Shown here piece after piece: positions 32,929 through 42,729 of a stretch of DNA of 64,000 nucleotides (positions within the stretch are counted from its first letter, which is position 1; each line of letters begins with the position of its first letter). The translations under genes and the position numbers were made by a program. The stretch comes from Clostridia bacterium (GTDB taxonomy: Bacteria > Bacillota > Clostridia > UBA1381 > UBA9506), in assembly GCA_017416855.1 (NCBI GenBank), contig JAFQAZ010000011.1:124001-188000 (forward strand). The letters run 5' to 3'. The notes under the pieces were generated by a model. It was not told the DNA's origin and did no database searches. It worked only from the letters and a program-made list of their open reading frames with translations.

Positions 32929-32957
32929 ATTATATAATATTTTTGATTAAATCTCAA
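32929..32957 (-). promoter_or_regulatory. Sigma-A-type promoter of walJ-rlmH
   Basis: TTGAGA and TATAAT are separated by 17 bp on the minus strand, directly after the S-layer gene terminator. Confidence 0.68.
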
Positions 32958-32965
32958 GTAAAAGC

Positions 32966-32999
32966 GTAAAAAAGAACCCGACACTTTTGTGTCGGGTTC
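32966..32999 (-). terminator. Terminator of the S-layer protein gene
   Basis: An 11-bp perfect stem GAACCCGACAC/GTGTCGGGTTC with a 4-base loop ends in TTTTTT on the minus strand, 15 bases after the stop. Confidence 0.92.
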
Positions 33000-33014
33000 A
33001 ATGTAAGCTGTAGC

Positions 33015-35915
33015 TTATTTCTGACGATATACAACAATCAATCTTGCAGAAGAACCGCTACGATAAACAAAGATACGTTCTGCAGCAGCGTTAGGACTTG
33101 CATTTTCACCAGTAACATATGGAGTCATCTGGTCAAGTGTGAGTGTTGTATTCACAATGGTGGGAGAACCAGCTTTCATTGTTACTTCAACAACCTTGGT
33201 GGTGCTGGAAGTAGACATTTGCTGTAAACGGTTTTCCTGACCTAACAGAATTTCATCCCACTGATTAGGATTGGCTTCTATTTCTGTTGCGTTGGTATAA
33301 TCAAGCGCAACACGTAAAGTATTATTGATGTAGCTGTAAAGAGTACCGGCCATAACAGACATAGTGGCTTTTTCCTGAGTGTTATAATCACCTTCGCGAT
33401 ATAACAGCACTTCACTGTTGTCACCGTTTATTTTGGTGTAGCTGGTGGTTGCATGATGCGCACCCAGTTTAACATAATCTGTGCCGGCTAAAATTTCATT
33501 ACCTTTAGCAACGATTTCAAGATTTTCGATGATACCGTCTGTATCAGCTACTAAACGTATAACGTCACCAATTGCTACCTGGCTATAGAAGGTTGTTCCT
33601 TCATCTTTATATGTTTTTTCAGGGCCGTTATAGCCCTGGACTGTAATGGTGTTATAACCTTCAATCTGCGGCATACCTGTAACAATTACCGGCAGGCTGT
33701 TCAGCCAATCGTTTGTAGTTGCGCTTACATCTACATCGTCAATGTTGTAAACAAGTAATACGGCCGGTGTACCGGTAGAGTTTTTATCTACGAAAACAAC
33801 GCGGTAATACTCATTGAGCTGTAAGCCAGAATTGGTACCAGACTTTAAGTCATAGTCTGTGATGGCACGCTGAGTCTGATCGGAAATATACAGAACCTTT
33901 GTGCTACTGGTTAAGGTATAAATGTTTGCCAAGGAAGTGTACTGTGTGGTACATTTAATACCCTGGGGATAGGTCATCGAATCCAGAATGGAGGTATCTA
34001 CACGTAAATCAGCTTCTGTAGCGTTATCCTTACCAACTAAAATAGAATCAATTTTACCGTCGTTAGTGAGGGTGTACTTAATCGGCTGATGAACTTCGTT
34101 TGCACCTGCACCGAATGTTTTGGAGCTTTCGGTATAAACATAGCGTTGTGCAGCTGTTTTCAATACATCTTCAATTGCTGCAAAATCAGTTGCAACTTTG
34201 TAATTAACATTGTTGATTTTTACTGTATCAGCTAAGGGATATGTGGTAAAGGATTTTAAGGTTGTAGTCTTTAAGTCAATCAATTCAGCGCGGATGTCAG
34301 CACTGATACCACTACCAACATTCTTAATCTGAGTTAAATATGCATAATTGTAAGAAACAGCAGTTGCTTTGAATTCATACTTGGCAATTTTGTTAAAGGA
34401 ATCAAGGTAAACCTTTAAGTTAGCGCCGACAACAACATCAGCACCAAAGGACACACCGGGAGCAAATTTATATTCTTTAGAGTTAATGGTAACTTTGCCT
34501 TCGTCGCGGGTCATACCTGAAACACGGCCTTCAAAAGCAGCAGGTCCGATTAACACTTCAATGTTGTTGCCGGATAAGTCTTCAGAAATTGAAAGCACCT
34601 GATCTTTGGCGATAGATGAGAAGGATACATTACTACCGTTTTTGGTGATGGTAACAGTCTTACTGCGATCTTCTTCATCCAAAACTTTCTGAACGATTTT
34701 GCTGCCGTCATCCAAGAAGACTGTTTTGGTGGAAGAATTCGTAGAGGTTACAATATAATTGCTGTAAACAGTAAAGAAAATAACATCTACACTACTGCTG
34801 TCGCCGCCGGTTGCCATTAAACGAATGCTACCGGCACTGCTGGCATTTGCAGTTACCAGATCAGAAAAGGTAGTACCACCGGGAGCAAGACTGCCGTTAT
34901 ACAGAATCTTTGCACCGGAAGCAATTTTTAATGTTTCAAAATCACCCTTTTCATCTGTATAAGTCATCTCGTTGTTTGTAACGGGCTGAATGACAGATGC
35001 CATATCCACAACCACTTCATAGTTTCTATTTCTCTGAAGCGTCATACTGGAAAGGGGCTGAATTTCAAGACCCATCTGCTCTGTGTAATAAGCGGTAACC
35101 ATTTTACCTAAATAAGAACGAAGAGATTCTTTATCAGGTAAAGCAGAAGCATCATAGGTAACAACTGCACCGCTATTCAGCAGAATTCTTACCTGATATT
35201 TAGTCATAACAACAGGAGCTGCTTCGAGACTTGCACCATAAACAGAAACAACCTGACCTTTGATTTCTGCCATCTGATTGGGTTCAACAATCGTAGCATC
35301 ATTAGTGATTTCACTCAGTTTAATGGCCAGCATATTGTCCATCAGCTTAGCAATGGTACCACGTTTAGCGGGCTCAGAATATACACCGTCAGTAATGTTT
35401 TTAATGAAACCATAGCTTGCGGCTACCTTTCTGTAACCTTCAGGATAGCCGCCATTCTTCATAGCAGCTTCGCCAAATTTGTCATACTTAGCGCAAACAG
35501 CCATCTTCAAAGCCTGATCATATGTAACATTCTCATCAGGTTTAAAGGTTCCATCATCAAAACCGTTAATGATTTTTAAATCATACGCAATTTTAATAAC
35601 GCCTGCAGCCCAATGCTCGGAAGAAACATCCGGGAAGCCTGTAGAAACGGAAGAATCCTGAGCTAAATTGCCCATACCAATTGCATAAATGACCATTTTA
35701 GCAAATTCAGCACGGGTAATGGTTGCTTCGGGTTTAAAGGTTCCATCTTCATAACCATTGATGATACCACGGGCTACCAGACTCTGAACAGCATCATAAT
35801 ACTGGTAATTCGTCGGTACATCAGAAAAATCTGCCGCGAATGTTGCAGGAACAGCCAAGGTAAAAACCATAGCAAATGCCAGCAAAAGCGACAACAGTTT
35901 CTTTGCTTTTTTCAT
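33015..35915 (-). CDS. S-layer homology domain-containing surface protein
   Basis: The 966-residue protein has a signal peptide (MKKAKKLLSLLLAFAMVFTL, cleavage near TFAA) and three SLH modules: one starting FSDVPTNYQYYDAV with ITRAEFAKMV, one with FPDVSSEHWAAGV and FDDGTFKPDENVTY, and a more diverged third around residues 165-205. SLH modules attach proteins to the secondary cell-wall polymer. The remaining 750 residues are Ser/Thr-rich beta-type sequence with no recognisable enzyme domain, as in S-layer or outer surface proteins. Its own strong promoter, GGAGGG site and terminator suggest high expression. Confidence 0.9.
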   Translation of the reverse strand: MKKAKKLLSLLLAFAMVFTLAVPATFAADFSDVPTNYQYYDAVQSLVARGIINGYEDGTFKPEATITRAEFAKMVIYAIGMGNLAQDSSVSTGFPDVSSEHWAAGVIKIAYDLKIINGFDDGTFKPDENVTYDQALKMAVCAKYDKFGEAAMKNGGYPEGYRKVAASYGFIKNITDGVYSEPAKRGTIAKLMDNMLAIKLSEITNDATIVEPNQMAEIKGQVVSVYGASLEAAPVVMTKYQVRILLNSGAVVTYDASALPDKESLRSYLGKMVTAYYTEQMGLEIQPLSSMTLQRNRNYEVVVDMASVIQPVTNNEMTYTDEKGDFETLKIASGAKILYNGSLAPGGTTFSDLVTANASSAGSIRLMATGGDSSSVDVIFFTVYSNYIVTSTNSSTKTVFLDDGSKIVQKVLDEEDRSKTVTITKNGSNVSFSSIAKDQVLSISEDLSGNNIEVLIGPAAFEGRVSGMTRDEGKVTINSKEYKFAPGVSFGADVVVGANLKVYLDSFNKIAKYEFKATAVSYNYAYLTQIKNVGSGISADIRAELIDLKTTTLKSFTTYPLADTVKINNVNYKVATDFAAIEDVLKTAAQRYVYTESSKTFGAGANEVHQPIKYTLTNDGKIDSILVGKDNATEADLRVDTSILDSMTYPQGIKCTTQYTSLANIYTLTSSTKVLYISDQTQRAITDYDLKSGTNSGLQLNEYYRVVFVDKNSTGTPAVLLVYNIDDVDVSATTNDWLNSLPVIVTGMPQIEGYNTITVQGYNGPEKTYKDEGTTFYSQVAIGDVIRLVADTDGIIENLEIVAKGNEILAGTDYVKLGAHHATTSYTKINGDNSEVLLYREGDYNTQEKATMSVMAGTLYSYINNTLRVALDYTNATEIEANPNQWDEILLGQENRLQQMSTSSTTKVVEVTMKAGSPTIVNTTLTLDQMTPYVTGENASPNAAAERIFVYRSGSSARLIVVYRQK

Positions 35916-35961
35916 TGTTTTTCCCTCCGTAAAAGAAATTTAAATAAATAAACCTAAATAT

Positions 35962-35990
35962 ATTATATCATCACTTAATGTAAAGGTCAA
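35962..35990 (-). promoter_or_regulatory. Strong sigma-A promoter of the S-layer gene
   Basis: TTGACC and TATAAT with a 17-bp spacer on the minus strand, giving a leader of about 40 bases that ends in GGAGGG. Confidence 0.78.
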
Positions 35991-36027
35991 TTACTAAATA
36001 TTTACTTTTTTGTTACATTGAACCGAC

Positions 36028-37635
36028 TCAGTTTTGTGATATAAACCAGTTTTCTATACCATAAAAAATATCTGTATTTGAAGGTGTTATATCACCTTTT
36101 ATGCGTTGGTCAAAAATCAGGATTCTGTTTTCGAAGTACAGACCGGCTATTTGTGTTTCGTTTTTCAGAACTTCGCAAAGTTCATAGAACAATTTTTGTT
36201 TAATTGATGGAGATTCCTGATATACTAAGGCATTTAAGGCCTGGTCAATCTTTTCGTTTGAAATACCACAAACATTTTGATCTGTTTTCAGTAAAAAAGA
36301 TAAATCATAATTTGCTGAAAATGATGTTTCACCAATAAACAAATGAAAGGAGCCTTCATTTATTCTGGTTTGATAGTCATCAAAGGAAACTGCGTCTACA
36401 TACGTTTTAATACCCGCATCATTAAGATATTTGCTTACAGCTTCAGCGGTTTTCAGCTTTGGAGCATTGTTTGCATTCACCAGGATACTTATACTCAAAT
36501 CAGCTTTTTCACCGTAAATGGTTTTGTCAAGTAAGCCGTCACCATCAGTATCATGCCAACCATCATCAACTAATAACTGATTTGCAAGCTCTTTGTTAAA
36601 AATGGGATCTGGTAACTGGTTATTATACCAGAAAGAATGTTTGGTAAAAGGCAAATCGGTTATCGTAGCGTATTGCACGGAAGACTGTTGCAGAACATCT
36701 TCACGGTTAATGGCATAAGAAATAGCCTGCCTGGTTTTAGGAGACAATAGAGCTATATGCTGGTTATTGATTCCCAAAAAAGTGAACCGACCTCCTGATA
36801 TCTCTGTGGATGTAAGGCTCCGCTTCGGTGTGTAACTGGATGGATCCATCACATCTGATGGTAACAAATCAATCTGAAAATTCTCCAGCATAGAAACAGC
36901 GGTGGCGCTGTCTTTCACAAAAGTAACAGAAATTTCAGAAATGTGCGGCGAAAACGGTTTGTAATAATTTTCATTTTTTGATAAATACAGCTCTTTGTTT
37001 ATTTTATAGCTCTGTACCTTATATCGACCTGTACCATTGGGGACATATTGATCCCAATTACCTGATAAATCGTCAGCAGACAAAATGGGAAAATCAAGCA
37101 GGGATATAAAATTTACAATTGGCTGGTTCAGGGTGATAAACAGGGAATTTCCTGAATAGCTGTGGGAAGCAATGCCGGCCAGTTTGTTTTTATAAATCCC
37201 TTCTCCATTCAGAATTAAAGACAAAGATGCATCTACATCACGAGCGGATAACGAGGCGCCGTTGTGGAACTTTATACCCTGTTTGATTACAAACTCATAG
37301 TTGATACCATCCGGAGAGATAACATATCGGTCGCAGAGCACCGGTTCTGCAAAATCGTTGGGCGATACCTGAAACAGACCATCAAAAATCAATTTCAAAA
37401 CATATAGATTATTCTGATTCTTCACAAGAAGGGGATTCAGATTTTGAATTCCAACAAATGAAAGGCGTAATATACCGCCGTCCTCCGGTACTTCGTGCGC
37501 GTTTTCGTATTCTGATAATTCACCAGCTGACTCATTATTTTCCAAAGTCGGATTCGCACTACAGGCAGATATAAAAATAAAAAGAGCGGATAAAAGCAAC
37601 ACAAAAAATTTTTTAGAAACAAAAACTTTTTTCAT
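36028..37635 (-). CDS. ABC transporter substrate-binding lipoprotein, family 5
   Basis: The 535-residue protein has a lipoprotein signal with lipobox ISAC (Cys about residue 25) followed by a Ser/Asn/Glu-rich linker, then an SBP_bac_5 fold: GGILRLSFVGIQNLNPLLVK, the conserved YEFVIKQGIKFHNGASLSARD and AISYAINREDVLQQS. Such proteins bind oligopeptides, nickel or sugars. No permease or ATPase gene is next to it, so it either serves a transporter encoded elsewhere or acts as a sensor or chaperone. It is the third gene after proS and is 21 bases after the Zn-motif lipoprotein gene. Confidence 0.88.
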   Translation of the reverse strand: MKKVFVSKKFFVLLLSALFIFISACSANPTLENNESAGELSEYENAHEVPEDGGILRLSFVGIQNLNPLLVKNQNNLYVLKLIFDGLFQVSPNDFAEPVLCDRYVISPDGINYEFVIKQGIKFHNGASLSARDVDASLSLILNGEGIYKNKLAGIASHSYSGNSLFITLNQPIVNFISLLDFPILSADDLSGNWDQYVPNGTGRYKVQSYKINKELYLSKNENYYKPFSPHISEISVTFVKDSATAVSMLENFQIDLLPSDVMDPSSYTPKRSLTSTEISGGRFTFLGINNQHIALLSPKTRQAISYAINREDVLQQSSVQYATITDLPFTKHSFWYNNQLPDPIFNKELANQLLVDDGWHDTDGDGLLDKTIYGEKADLSISILVNANNAPKLKTAEAVSKYLNDAGIKTYVDAVSFDDYQTRINEGSFHLFIGETSFSANYDLSFLLKTDQNVCGISNEKIDQALNALVYQESPSIKQKLFYELCEVLKNETQIAGLYFENRILIFDQRIKGDITPSNTDIFYGIENWFISQN

Positions 37636-37656
37636 ACTCTATTCGCTCCTTTAATA

Positions 37657-38154
37657 TTATTCATCGTTTTCTACATATCCCTTATATTGAGGCGGATTGC
37701 AAACCGGACACTGACGGAGCATCACCTGCTCTACCACTGACCAGGAAATCTGTTGAAATTCTTTTCCTTCAAGACTTTTGCAACCGTCCAGATGATACAG
37801 CGTATCCATAGCCCAGAAAACAGAAGGTGCATTATCTGCTGTTACCACTGTCTTATTACTGGAAGGTGCATGGGTTACAATCGGATCAGGCTCTTGTTTT
37901 ACTTCAGTTGAAGTTTTTTCAGGAGTCTTTGCAACCGGTTCAGAACTCTTTTCGTTCTGGGTTTTCTTATCTGCAACCTGTGTCTTATCATCGGACGTCG
38001 GTTCGACAGACTTCTCTGCTGCAGTTTCTTTTTCCGGAGCATTAGTTGTCTCAGTTTGCTCTGTTGATACATTATCAGTTTCTACCTGTTTACTGCAGGA
38101 AACATTTACCAGAGCCAAAAGGGAGATTAACAACACAATCAACAACTTTTTCAT
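37657..38154 (-). CDS. Lipoprotein with C-terminal Cys/His (Ada-like) metal motif
   Basis: A 165-residue lipoprotein. The signal is MKKLLIVLLISLLALVNVSC with the acylated Cys at about 20. A long Thr/Glu/Lys-rich linker (residues 21-100) follows, then a C-terminal 55-residue module: VFWAMDTLYHLDGCKSLEG and VEQVMLRQCPVCNPPQY. The H-x-x-x-C...CxxC pattern is like the short metal-binding motif found at the C terminus of some surface nucleases (related to Ada-type zinc motifs). Two bases separate it from proS; its ribosome binding site lies within proS. Function unknown. Confidence 0.75.
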   Translation of the reverse strand: MKKLLIVLLISLLALVNVSCSKQVETDNVSTEQTETTNAPEKETAAEKSVEPTSDDKTQVADKKTQNEKSSEPVAKTPEKTSTEVKQEPDPIVTHAPSSNKTVVTADNAPSVFWAMDTLYHLDGCKSLEGKEFQQISWSVVEQVMLRQCPVCNPPQYKGYVENDE

Positions 38155-38156
38155 TT

Positions 38157-39878
38157 TCAGTCTTTCCTTTCGAAGGCAAGTTCATCAGCAATCCATGCAC
38201 AAGCATCGGCAATAGCCTGATCTGCAGAAATTTCATGAACTTCCTGTGATTTTCTCAGCTTATATTCAACCATATTTTCAGAAGCTTTTTTACCAACGGT
38301 AATTCTGACGGGAATACCAATTAAATCGGCATCTTTAAATTTAACACCGGGACGTTCATCACGGTCGTCCATCAGAACTTCAATACCTTGATCGCGTAAA
38401 TCGTTATAAATCTTTTCAGCCAGAGCTGCCTGCTCTTCGTTTGCCATATTTACAGGTACAACAATCACCTGATAGGGTGCTGCGCTTACAGGCCAAATGA
38501 TACCGTTCTCGTCTGAATACTGTTCAATAACAGCGGCCAAGGTACGGTTTACACCAATACCATAGCAACCCATAATAGAGGTCTGAGCTTTTCCGTTTTC
38601 ATCAAGATATGTACAGTCAAGTGCTTCTGTATATTTCTTACCAAGCTTGAAGATATGGCCAACTTCAACACCACGGGTTGTATCAACAGGTTTGCCGCAT
38701 TTCGGGCAAGCATCTCCCGGTTCAATGGTACGCAGATCAGCAACAACTTCAGGTGTAAAGTCTTTTGCATTTACATTTATAAAGTGATAGTCACTTTCAT
38801 TAGCACCAACAATGTAGTTGCTCATTAAAGCCACTTCTTTATCACAGTAAACCGGGATGTTTAAGCCAACAGGACCTGCAAAGCCAACACGAGCACCGGT
38901 AACTTCTGTAACAACATTAGCTTCAGCCATTGCTAAATCCTGCTCGTTAATGCCAAGAAGGTTAGCAAGCTTGGTTTCATTCACTTCACGGTCACCGCGA
39001 ACCATAACAGCTACCGGCTTCTCTCCAGCCATATAAATCAGGGTTTTAGCAAAGTGTTTGCTGTCTGTGCCTAAAAATTCAACCAATTCTTCGATGGTGC
39101 CGGCATTGGGGGTATAAATCTTTTCCATCGCTTTAGGTTCTTCCTGAGCCATTGCTTCAGGTACACATTCTGCCTTTTCGTCATTGGCTGCATATCCACA
39201 ATGAGGGCAGAAAGCCACAACAGCTTCACCTGTTTCGGATTTAACCATAAATTCCTGAGAACCGGAACCGCCCATGGCACCGCTATCGGCATCAACCACA
39301 ATATAGTCAAGTCCTAAGCGGTCAAATACACGGCAATATGCCTTATACATATTCTGATATGAAACATCAAGACCTGCTTCGTCGCGGTCAAAGCTGTATG
39401 CATCCTTCATAATAAATTCGCGGGAACGCATCACACCGAAACGGGGGCGACGTTCATCGCGGTACTTCGTCTGAATCTGATACAACGTCAGCGGTAACTG
39501 ACGGTAAGAAGATACTTCACCTTTAACAGTTTGAGTGAAAATTTCTTCGTGAGTGGGGCCTAAACAGAAGTCGCGGCTGTTTCTGTCACGAAGACGGAAC
39601 ATTTCAGGACCAAACACTTCCCAACGACCGGATTCCTGATAGTATTCAGCAGGCAACAAAGCAGACATTAAAAGCTCCTGAGCACCGGCAGCATCCATCT
39701 CCTCACGAATAATTTGCTCAACCTTGTGCAAGGAACGGAGACCGAGGGGCAGGAAGGAATACACACCTGCAGCCAGCTTACGCATAATACCTGCGCGAAG
39801 CATCAGCTGATGACTTGTAATTTCTGCTTCAGCCGGTGTTTCTCGAAGAGTTTTAAGCAGCATTTTCGATAATTTCAT
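38157..39878 (-). CDS. proS: Prolyl-tRNA synthetase
   Basis: The 573-residue class II synthetase is of the bacterial type with an inserted editing domain between motifs 2 and 3. Motif 1 region is [35 protein letters not shown]-like motif [18 protein letters not shown], motif 2 [20 protein letters not shown], and motif 3 [17 protein letters not shown] are all present. It charges tRNA(Pro). Its upstream leader has a strong promoter but no T-box that I could recognise. Two lipoprotein genes follow it closely. Confidence 0.97.
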   Translation of the reverse strand: MKLSKMLLKTLRETPAEAEITSHQLMLRAGIMRKLAAGVYSFLPLGLRSLHKVEQIIREEMDAAGAQELLMSALLPAEYYQESGRWEVFGPEMFRLRDRNSRDFCLGPTHEEIFTQTVKGEVSSYRQLPLTLYQIQTKYRDERRPRFGVMRSREFIMKDAYSFDRDEAGLDVSYQNMYKAYCRVFDRLGLDYIVVDADSGAMGGSGSQEFMVKSETGEAVVAFCPHCGYAANDEKAECVPEAMAQEEPKAMEKIYTPNAGTIEELVEFLGTDSKHFAKTLIYMAGEKPVAVMVRGDREVNETKLANLLGINEQDLAMAEANVVTEVTGARVGFAGPVGLNIPVYCDKEVALMSNYIVGANESDYHFINVNAKDFTPEVVADLRTIEPGDACPKCGKPVDTTRGVEVGHIFKLGKKYTEALDCTYLDENGKAQTSIMGCYGIGVNRTLAAVIEQYSDENGIIWPVSAAPYQVIVVPVNMANEEQAALAEKIYNDLRDQGIEVLMDDRDERPGVKFKDADLIGIPVRITVGKKASENMVEYKLRKSQEVHEISADQAIADACAWIADELAFERKD

Positions 39879-39980
39879 TATCTATCATCCTTTCATCAAC
39901 ATGTCTTTGAATTGCTTTCAAATACACGCTTATCTACAGTAGAATCTAGTGACTGTTAGCTACAATACACCTAATTATAT

Positions 39981-40009
39981 ATAATACCGCGAAAATGCTT
40001 TTGTGTCAA
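39981..40009 (-). promoter_or_regulatory. Sigma-A promoter of proS
   Basis: Consensus TTGACA and TATTAT with a 17-bp spacer on the minus strand; the leader to the proS ATG is about 95 bases. It is back-to-back with the amidohydrolase promoter: the two TTGACA boxes are 17 bp apart. Confidence 0.75.
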
Positions 40010-40026
40010 CACTTTTACCAAATTTA

Positions 40027-40055
40027 TTGACAAATTTATTAAATTCCGTTACAAT
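40027..40055 (+). promoter_or_regulatory. Sigma-A promoter of the amidohydrolase-MATE pair
   Basis: Consensus TTGACA and TACAAT separated by 17 bp, ending 52 bases before the start codon. Confidence 0.75.
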
Positions 40056-40107
40056 AATATAGATGTATTTTTACCTGTATTTCGCAAAATATTAAGGAGT
40101 GTTTCTT

Positions 40108-41274
40108 ATGATCCTGATAAAAAATGCAAACGTCATTACTATGGAAGGTCAGAACTATCCAAATGGCTATATTATCATTGACAATAACTGTATAAAAAGT
40201 GTAGGCAATATGACAGAACTCCCCTGCTCTGTTGAGAATTTTGACGAAGCGTTTGACGCTGAAGGCGCCATGGCTCTCCCCGGCTTTATTGATGCCCATT
40301 GTCACATCGGTATGTGGGAGGAAGGAGCCGGCAGCGAAGGCTCTGATGGAAATGAAGCCACAACCCCTGTCACCCCTGAACTCCGCGCCATTGATTCTGT
40401 TAACCCTGCGGATATGTCTTTTTCCGAAGCTTTGGCAAGCGGTGTCACAACCGTTGTAACCGGTCCCGGCAGTGCCAACGTGATTGGCGGACAGTTTGCC
40501 GCGTTAAAAACTGCCGGACGCTGGGTTGATGAAATGATTATTAAAGAACCTATTGCTGTTAAGGCCGCTTTGGGTGAAAATCCCAAAAAAGTGTATGGCG
40601 GCAAAAAAGAATCCCCAGCCACTCGTATGGCTTCAGCAGCAGTTCTGCGCAAAGCACTGTTCAGCGCAAAAGAATATGCCTTGAAATGGGATGCTTACCA
40701 TAACGGGGAACGAAAAGACCGACCCGAATTTGACTTTAAAATGGAAACGTTGGCACAGGTTATCCGTGGTATTCTTCCTTTAAAAGTTCATATACACCGC
40801 GCAGATGACATTGCAACCGCTATTCGTATTGCTGACGAATTCGGTATTAAAATTACTTTAGAGCATTGCACAGAAGGTCATTTAATTCTGCCGTTATTGA
40901 AGGAAAAGAATTTGCCGATCATTTTGGGCCCTACCTTAGGCTCGCGCAGCAAGCCGGAACTGAAAAATATGAGCTTTGACATTTACAAGGCCTTTGAAGA
41001 TGCCGACATTCCCTTCTCTATTATGACAGATCATCCTGAAATCCCCATTGACAGGTTATATCTTTGCGCCGCGCTTGCTCACCAAAGCGGTATCAAAAAA
41101 GAAACTGCACTAGCTGCTATTACCATTAATGCAGCAAAGCATGTTGGCTTAGAAAACCGCATAGGTAGTTTAGCTTCCGGTAAAGATGCAGATATTGTTA
41201 TCATGAGCGGCGAACTGTTCACTTTAAATGCTAAGGTGAAAGCGGTATTTTTGAATGGACAACAAATGATATAA
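40108..41274 (+). CDS. Amidohydrolase family protein (imidazolonepropionase-like)
   Basis: The 388-residue metal-dependent hydrolase has LPGFIDAHCHIG with the two metal His residues, SGVTTVVTGPGSANV, KVHIHRADDIATAI, ITLEHCTEGHL, and MTDHPEIP with the catalytic Asp; the C terminus has IGSLASGKDADIVIM, as in cytosolic amidohydrolases. Related clostridial proteins are annotated as imidazolonepropionase-like. The substrate is unknown. A GTG at 40099 overlaps AAGGAG, so the ATG at 40108 is the likely start. It is probably co-transcribed with the MATE exporter 20 bases on. Confidence 0.85.
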   Translation: MILIKNANVITMEGQNYPNGYIIIDNNCIKSVGNMTELPCSVENFDEAFDAEGAMALPGFIDAHCHIGMWEEGAGSEGSDGNEATTPVTPELRAIDSVNPADMSFSEALASGVTTVVTGPGSANVIGGQFAALKTAGRWVDEMIIKEPIAVKAALGENPKKVYGGKKESPATRMASAAVLRKALFSAKEYALKWDAYHNGERKDRPEFDFKMETLAQVIRGILPLKVHIHRADDIATAIRIADEFGIKITLEHCTEGHLILPLLKEKNLPIILGPTLGSRSKPELKNMSFDIYKAFEDADIPFSIMTDHPEIPIDRLYLCAALAHQSGIKKETALAAITINAAKHVGLENRIGSLASGKDADIVIMSGELFTLNAKVKAVFLNGQQMI

Positions 41275-41294
41275 AACCAAGAAAGGAATAACAA

Positions 41295-42650
41295 ATGTCA
41301 AATCAAAATTCAATCCAGGAAAATAAAATGGGCGTTATGCCTGTCAATACATTATTACTGTCCATGTCCCTTCCTATGATGATATCTATGCTGGTACAGG
41401 CATTATATAACATTGTAGACAGTGTTTTCGTTTCCCGCATCAGCGAAGATGCGCTCACAGCCGTTTCTCTTGCGTTTCCGGTGCAGAACCTGATGATTGC
41501 AGCCGCAACCGGAACCGGCGTTGGAATCAATGCTCTTCTATCCCGCAGTTTAGGCGAAAAGAACTATAAAAATGCAAATGCTGCGGCTCGAAATGGTATT
41601 TTTGTATTTTTTATAACATATCTATTATTTGCTATTTTCGGCTTAACTGCTTCAAAGCTCTTTTTTACCTCGCAAACAGATAACCCCTATATTCTCTCTT
41701 CCGGTGCTGACTACTTGTTTATTGTTTGTACATTCGGAATTGGGCTATTCGGTCAGATTGTTTTTGAGCGGTTACTGCAATCCACCGGCAAAGCATTGTA
41801 TAGTATGATTACACAGTCTGTTGGTGCTATTGTGAATATTATCTTAGACCCGATTATGATATTTGGTTTATTCGGATGCCCTCGTTTGGAGGTCGCCGGT
41901 GCGGCCATCGCAACTGTTATCGGTCAGTTTTGTGCTTTGCTTCTAGGACTTTATTTCAATCTGAAATTAAATAAAGAGATTTCTATCAGCTTTAAAGGTT
42001 TTAAACCTTCTGGAAAAATTATTAAGCGCATATATAGCGTTGGCGCACCATCCATTATTATGCAATCCATTGCCTCTGTTATGACGTTCGGCCTGAACCA
42101 GATTTTACTGGCCTTTTCATCAACAGCAACAGCTGTTTTTGGCGTATATTTTAAACTGCAGAGCTTTATCTTTATGCCGGTATTCGGATTAAATAACGGT
42201 ATGGTTCCCATTATAGCGTATAATTTTGGTGCAAAAAAACGTGAACGAATGGTTAAAACAATGAAGCTCAGCATTCTCTACGCAATGTCAATTATGTTGT
42301 TCGGCATGCTGATACTGCAGATTTTTCCAAAGCAGCTATTACTCTTTTTTGATGCATCTGAGGCTATGATTTCCATTGGTACTGTTGCCTTACGGCTTAT
42401 CAGTCTGAGCTTCTTGTTCGCTGGGTTCTGCATTATCTCCACTTCGGTCTTTCAGGCGGTGGGTAATGGACTCTGGGGTATGATTATCTCCATTGTCAGA
42501 CAGCTTTTTGTGCTGCTGCCTGTTGCCTATCTTTTATCTAAAACAGGTAATCTCAATCTGGTATGGCTGGCTTTCCCTATTGCAGAATGTTTCTCCTTGG
42601 TGCTTTGTTTGTTCTACCTGCGAAAGCTATACAAAACAGTGTTGTCATAA
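41295..42650 (+). CDS. MATE family efflux transporter
   Basis: The 451-residue protein has about 12 membrane segments and the MATE patterns LLLSMSLPMMISMLVQALYN, DSVFVSRISEDALTAVSLAFP, and GLNNGMVPIIAYNFGAKK in the second half. MATE proteins export cationic compounds or drugs with Na+ or H+. It is downstream of the amidohydrolase in the same orientation and followed by a terminator. Substrate unknown. Confidence 0.92.
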   Translation: MSNQNSIQENKMGVMPVNTLLLSMSLPMMISMLVQALYNIVDSVFVSRISEDALTAVSLAFPVQNLMIAAATGTGVGINALLSRSLGEKNYKNANAAARNGIFVFFITYLLFAIFGLTASKLFFTSQTDNPYILSSGADYLFIVCTFGIGLFGQIVFERLLQSTGKALYSMITQSVGAIVNIILDPIMIFGLFGCPRLEVAGAAIATVIGQFCALLLGLYFNLKLNKEISISFKGFKPSGKIIKRIYSVGAPSIIMQSIASVMTFGLNQILLAFSSTATAVFGVYFKLQSFIFMPVFGLNNGMVPIIAYNFGAKKRERMVKTMKLSILYAMSIMLFGMLILQIFPKQLLLFFDASEAMISIGTVALRLISLSFLFAGFCIISTSVFQAVGNGLWGMIISIVRQLFVLLPVAYLLSKTGNLNLVWLAFPIAECFSLVLCLFYLRKLYKTVLS

Positions 42651-42669
42651 TAACGCATAAACAGACTAA

Positions 42670-42726
42670 ATTTTCAGCTTTTGTCGAAAAGTCATCAGCC
42701 TTTCGACAAAAGCTTTTATTTTTTTA
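42670..42726 (+). terminator. Intrinsic terminator after the MATE gene
   Basis: A 14-bp stem (AGCTTTTGTCGAAA with TTTCGACAAAAGCT) is followed by TTTATTTTTTT. It separates the MATE transcript from the sporulation operon. Confidence 0.88.
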
Positions 42727-42729
42727 CGA

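Noticed and set aside
39879-39980. Possible T-box leader for proS
   Set aside because: The segment is only about 95 bases, and I find neither the T-box bulge sequence TGGxxCCGCG nor an antiterminator/terminator pair.
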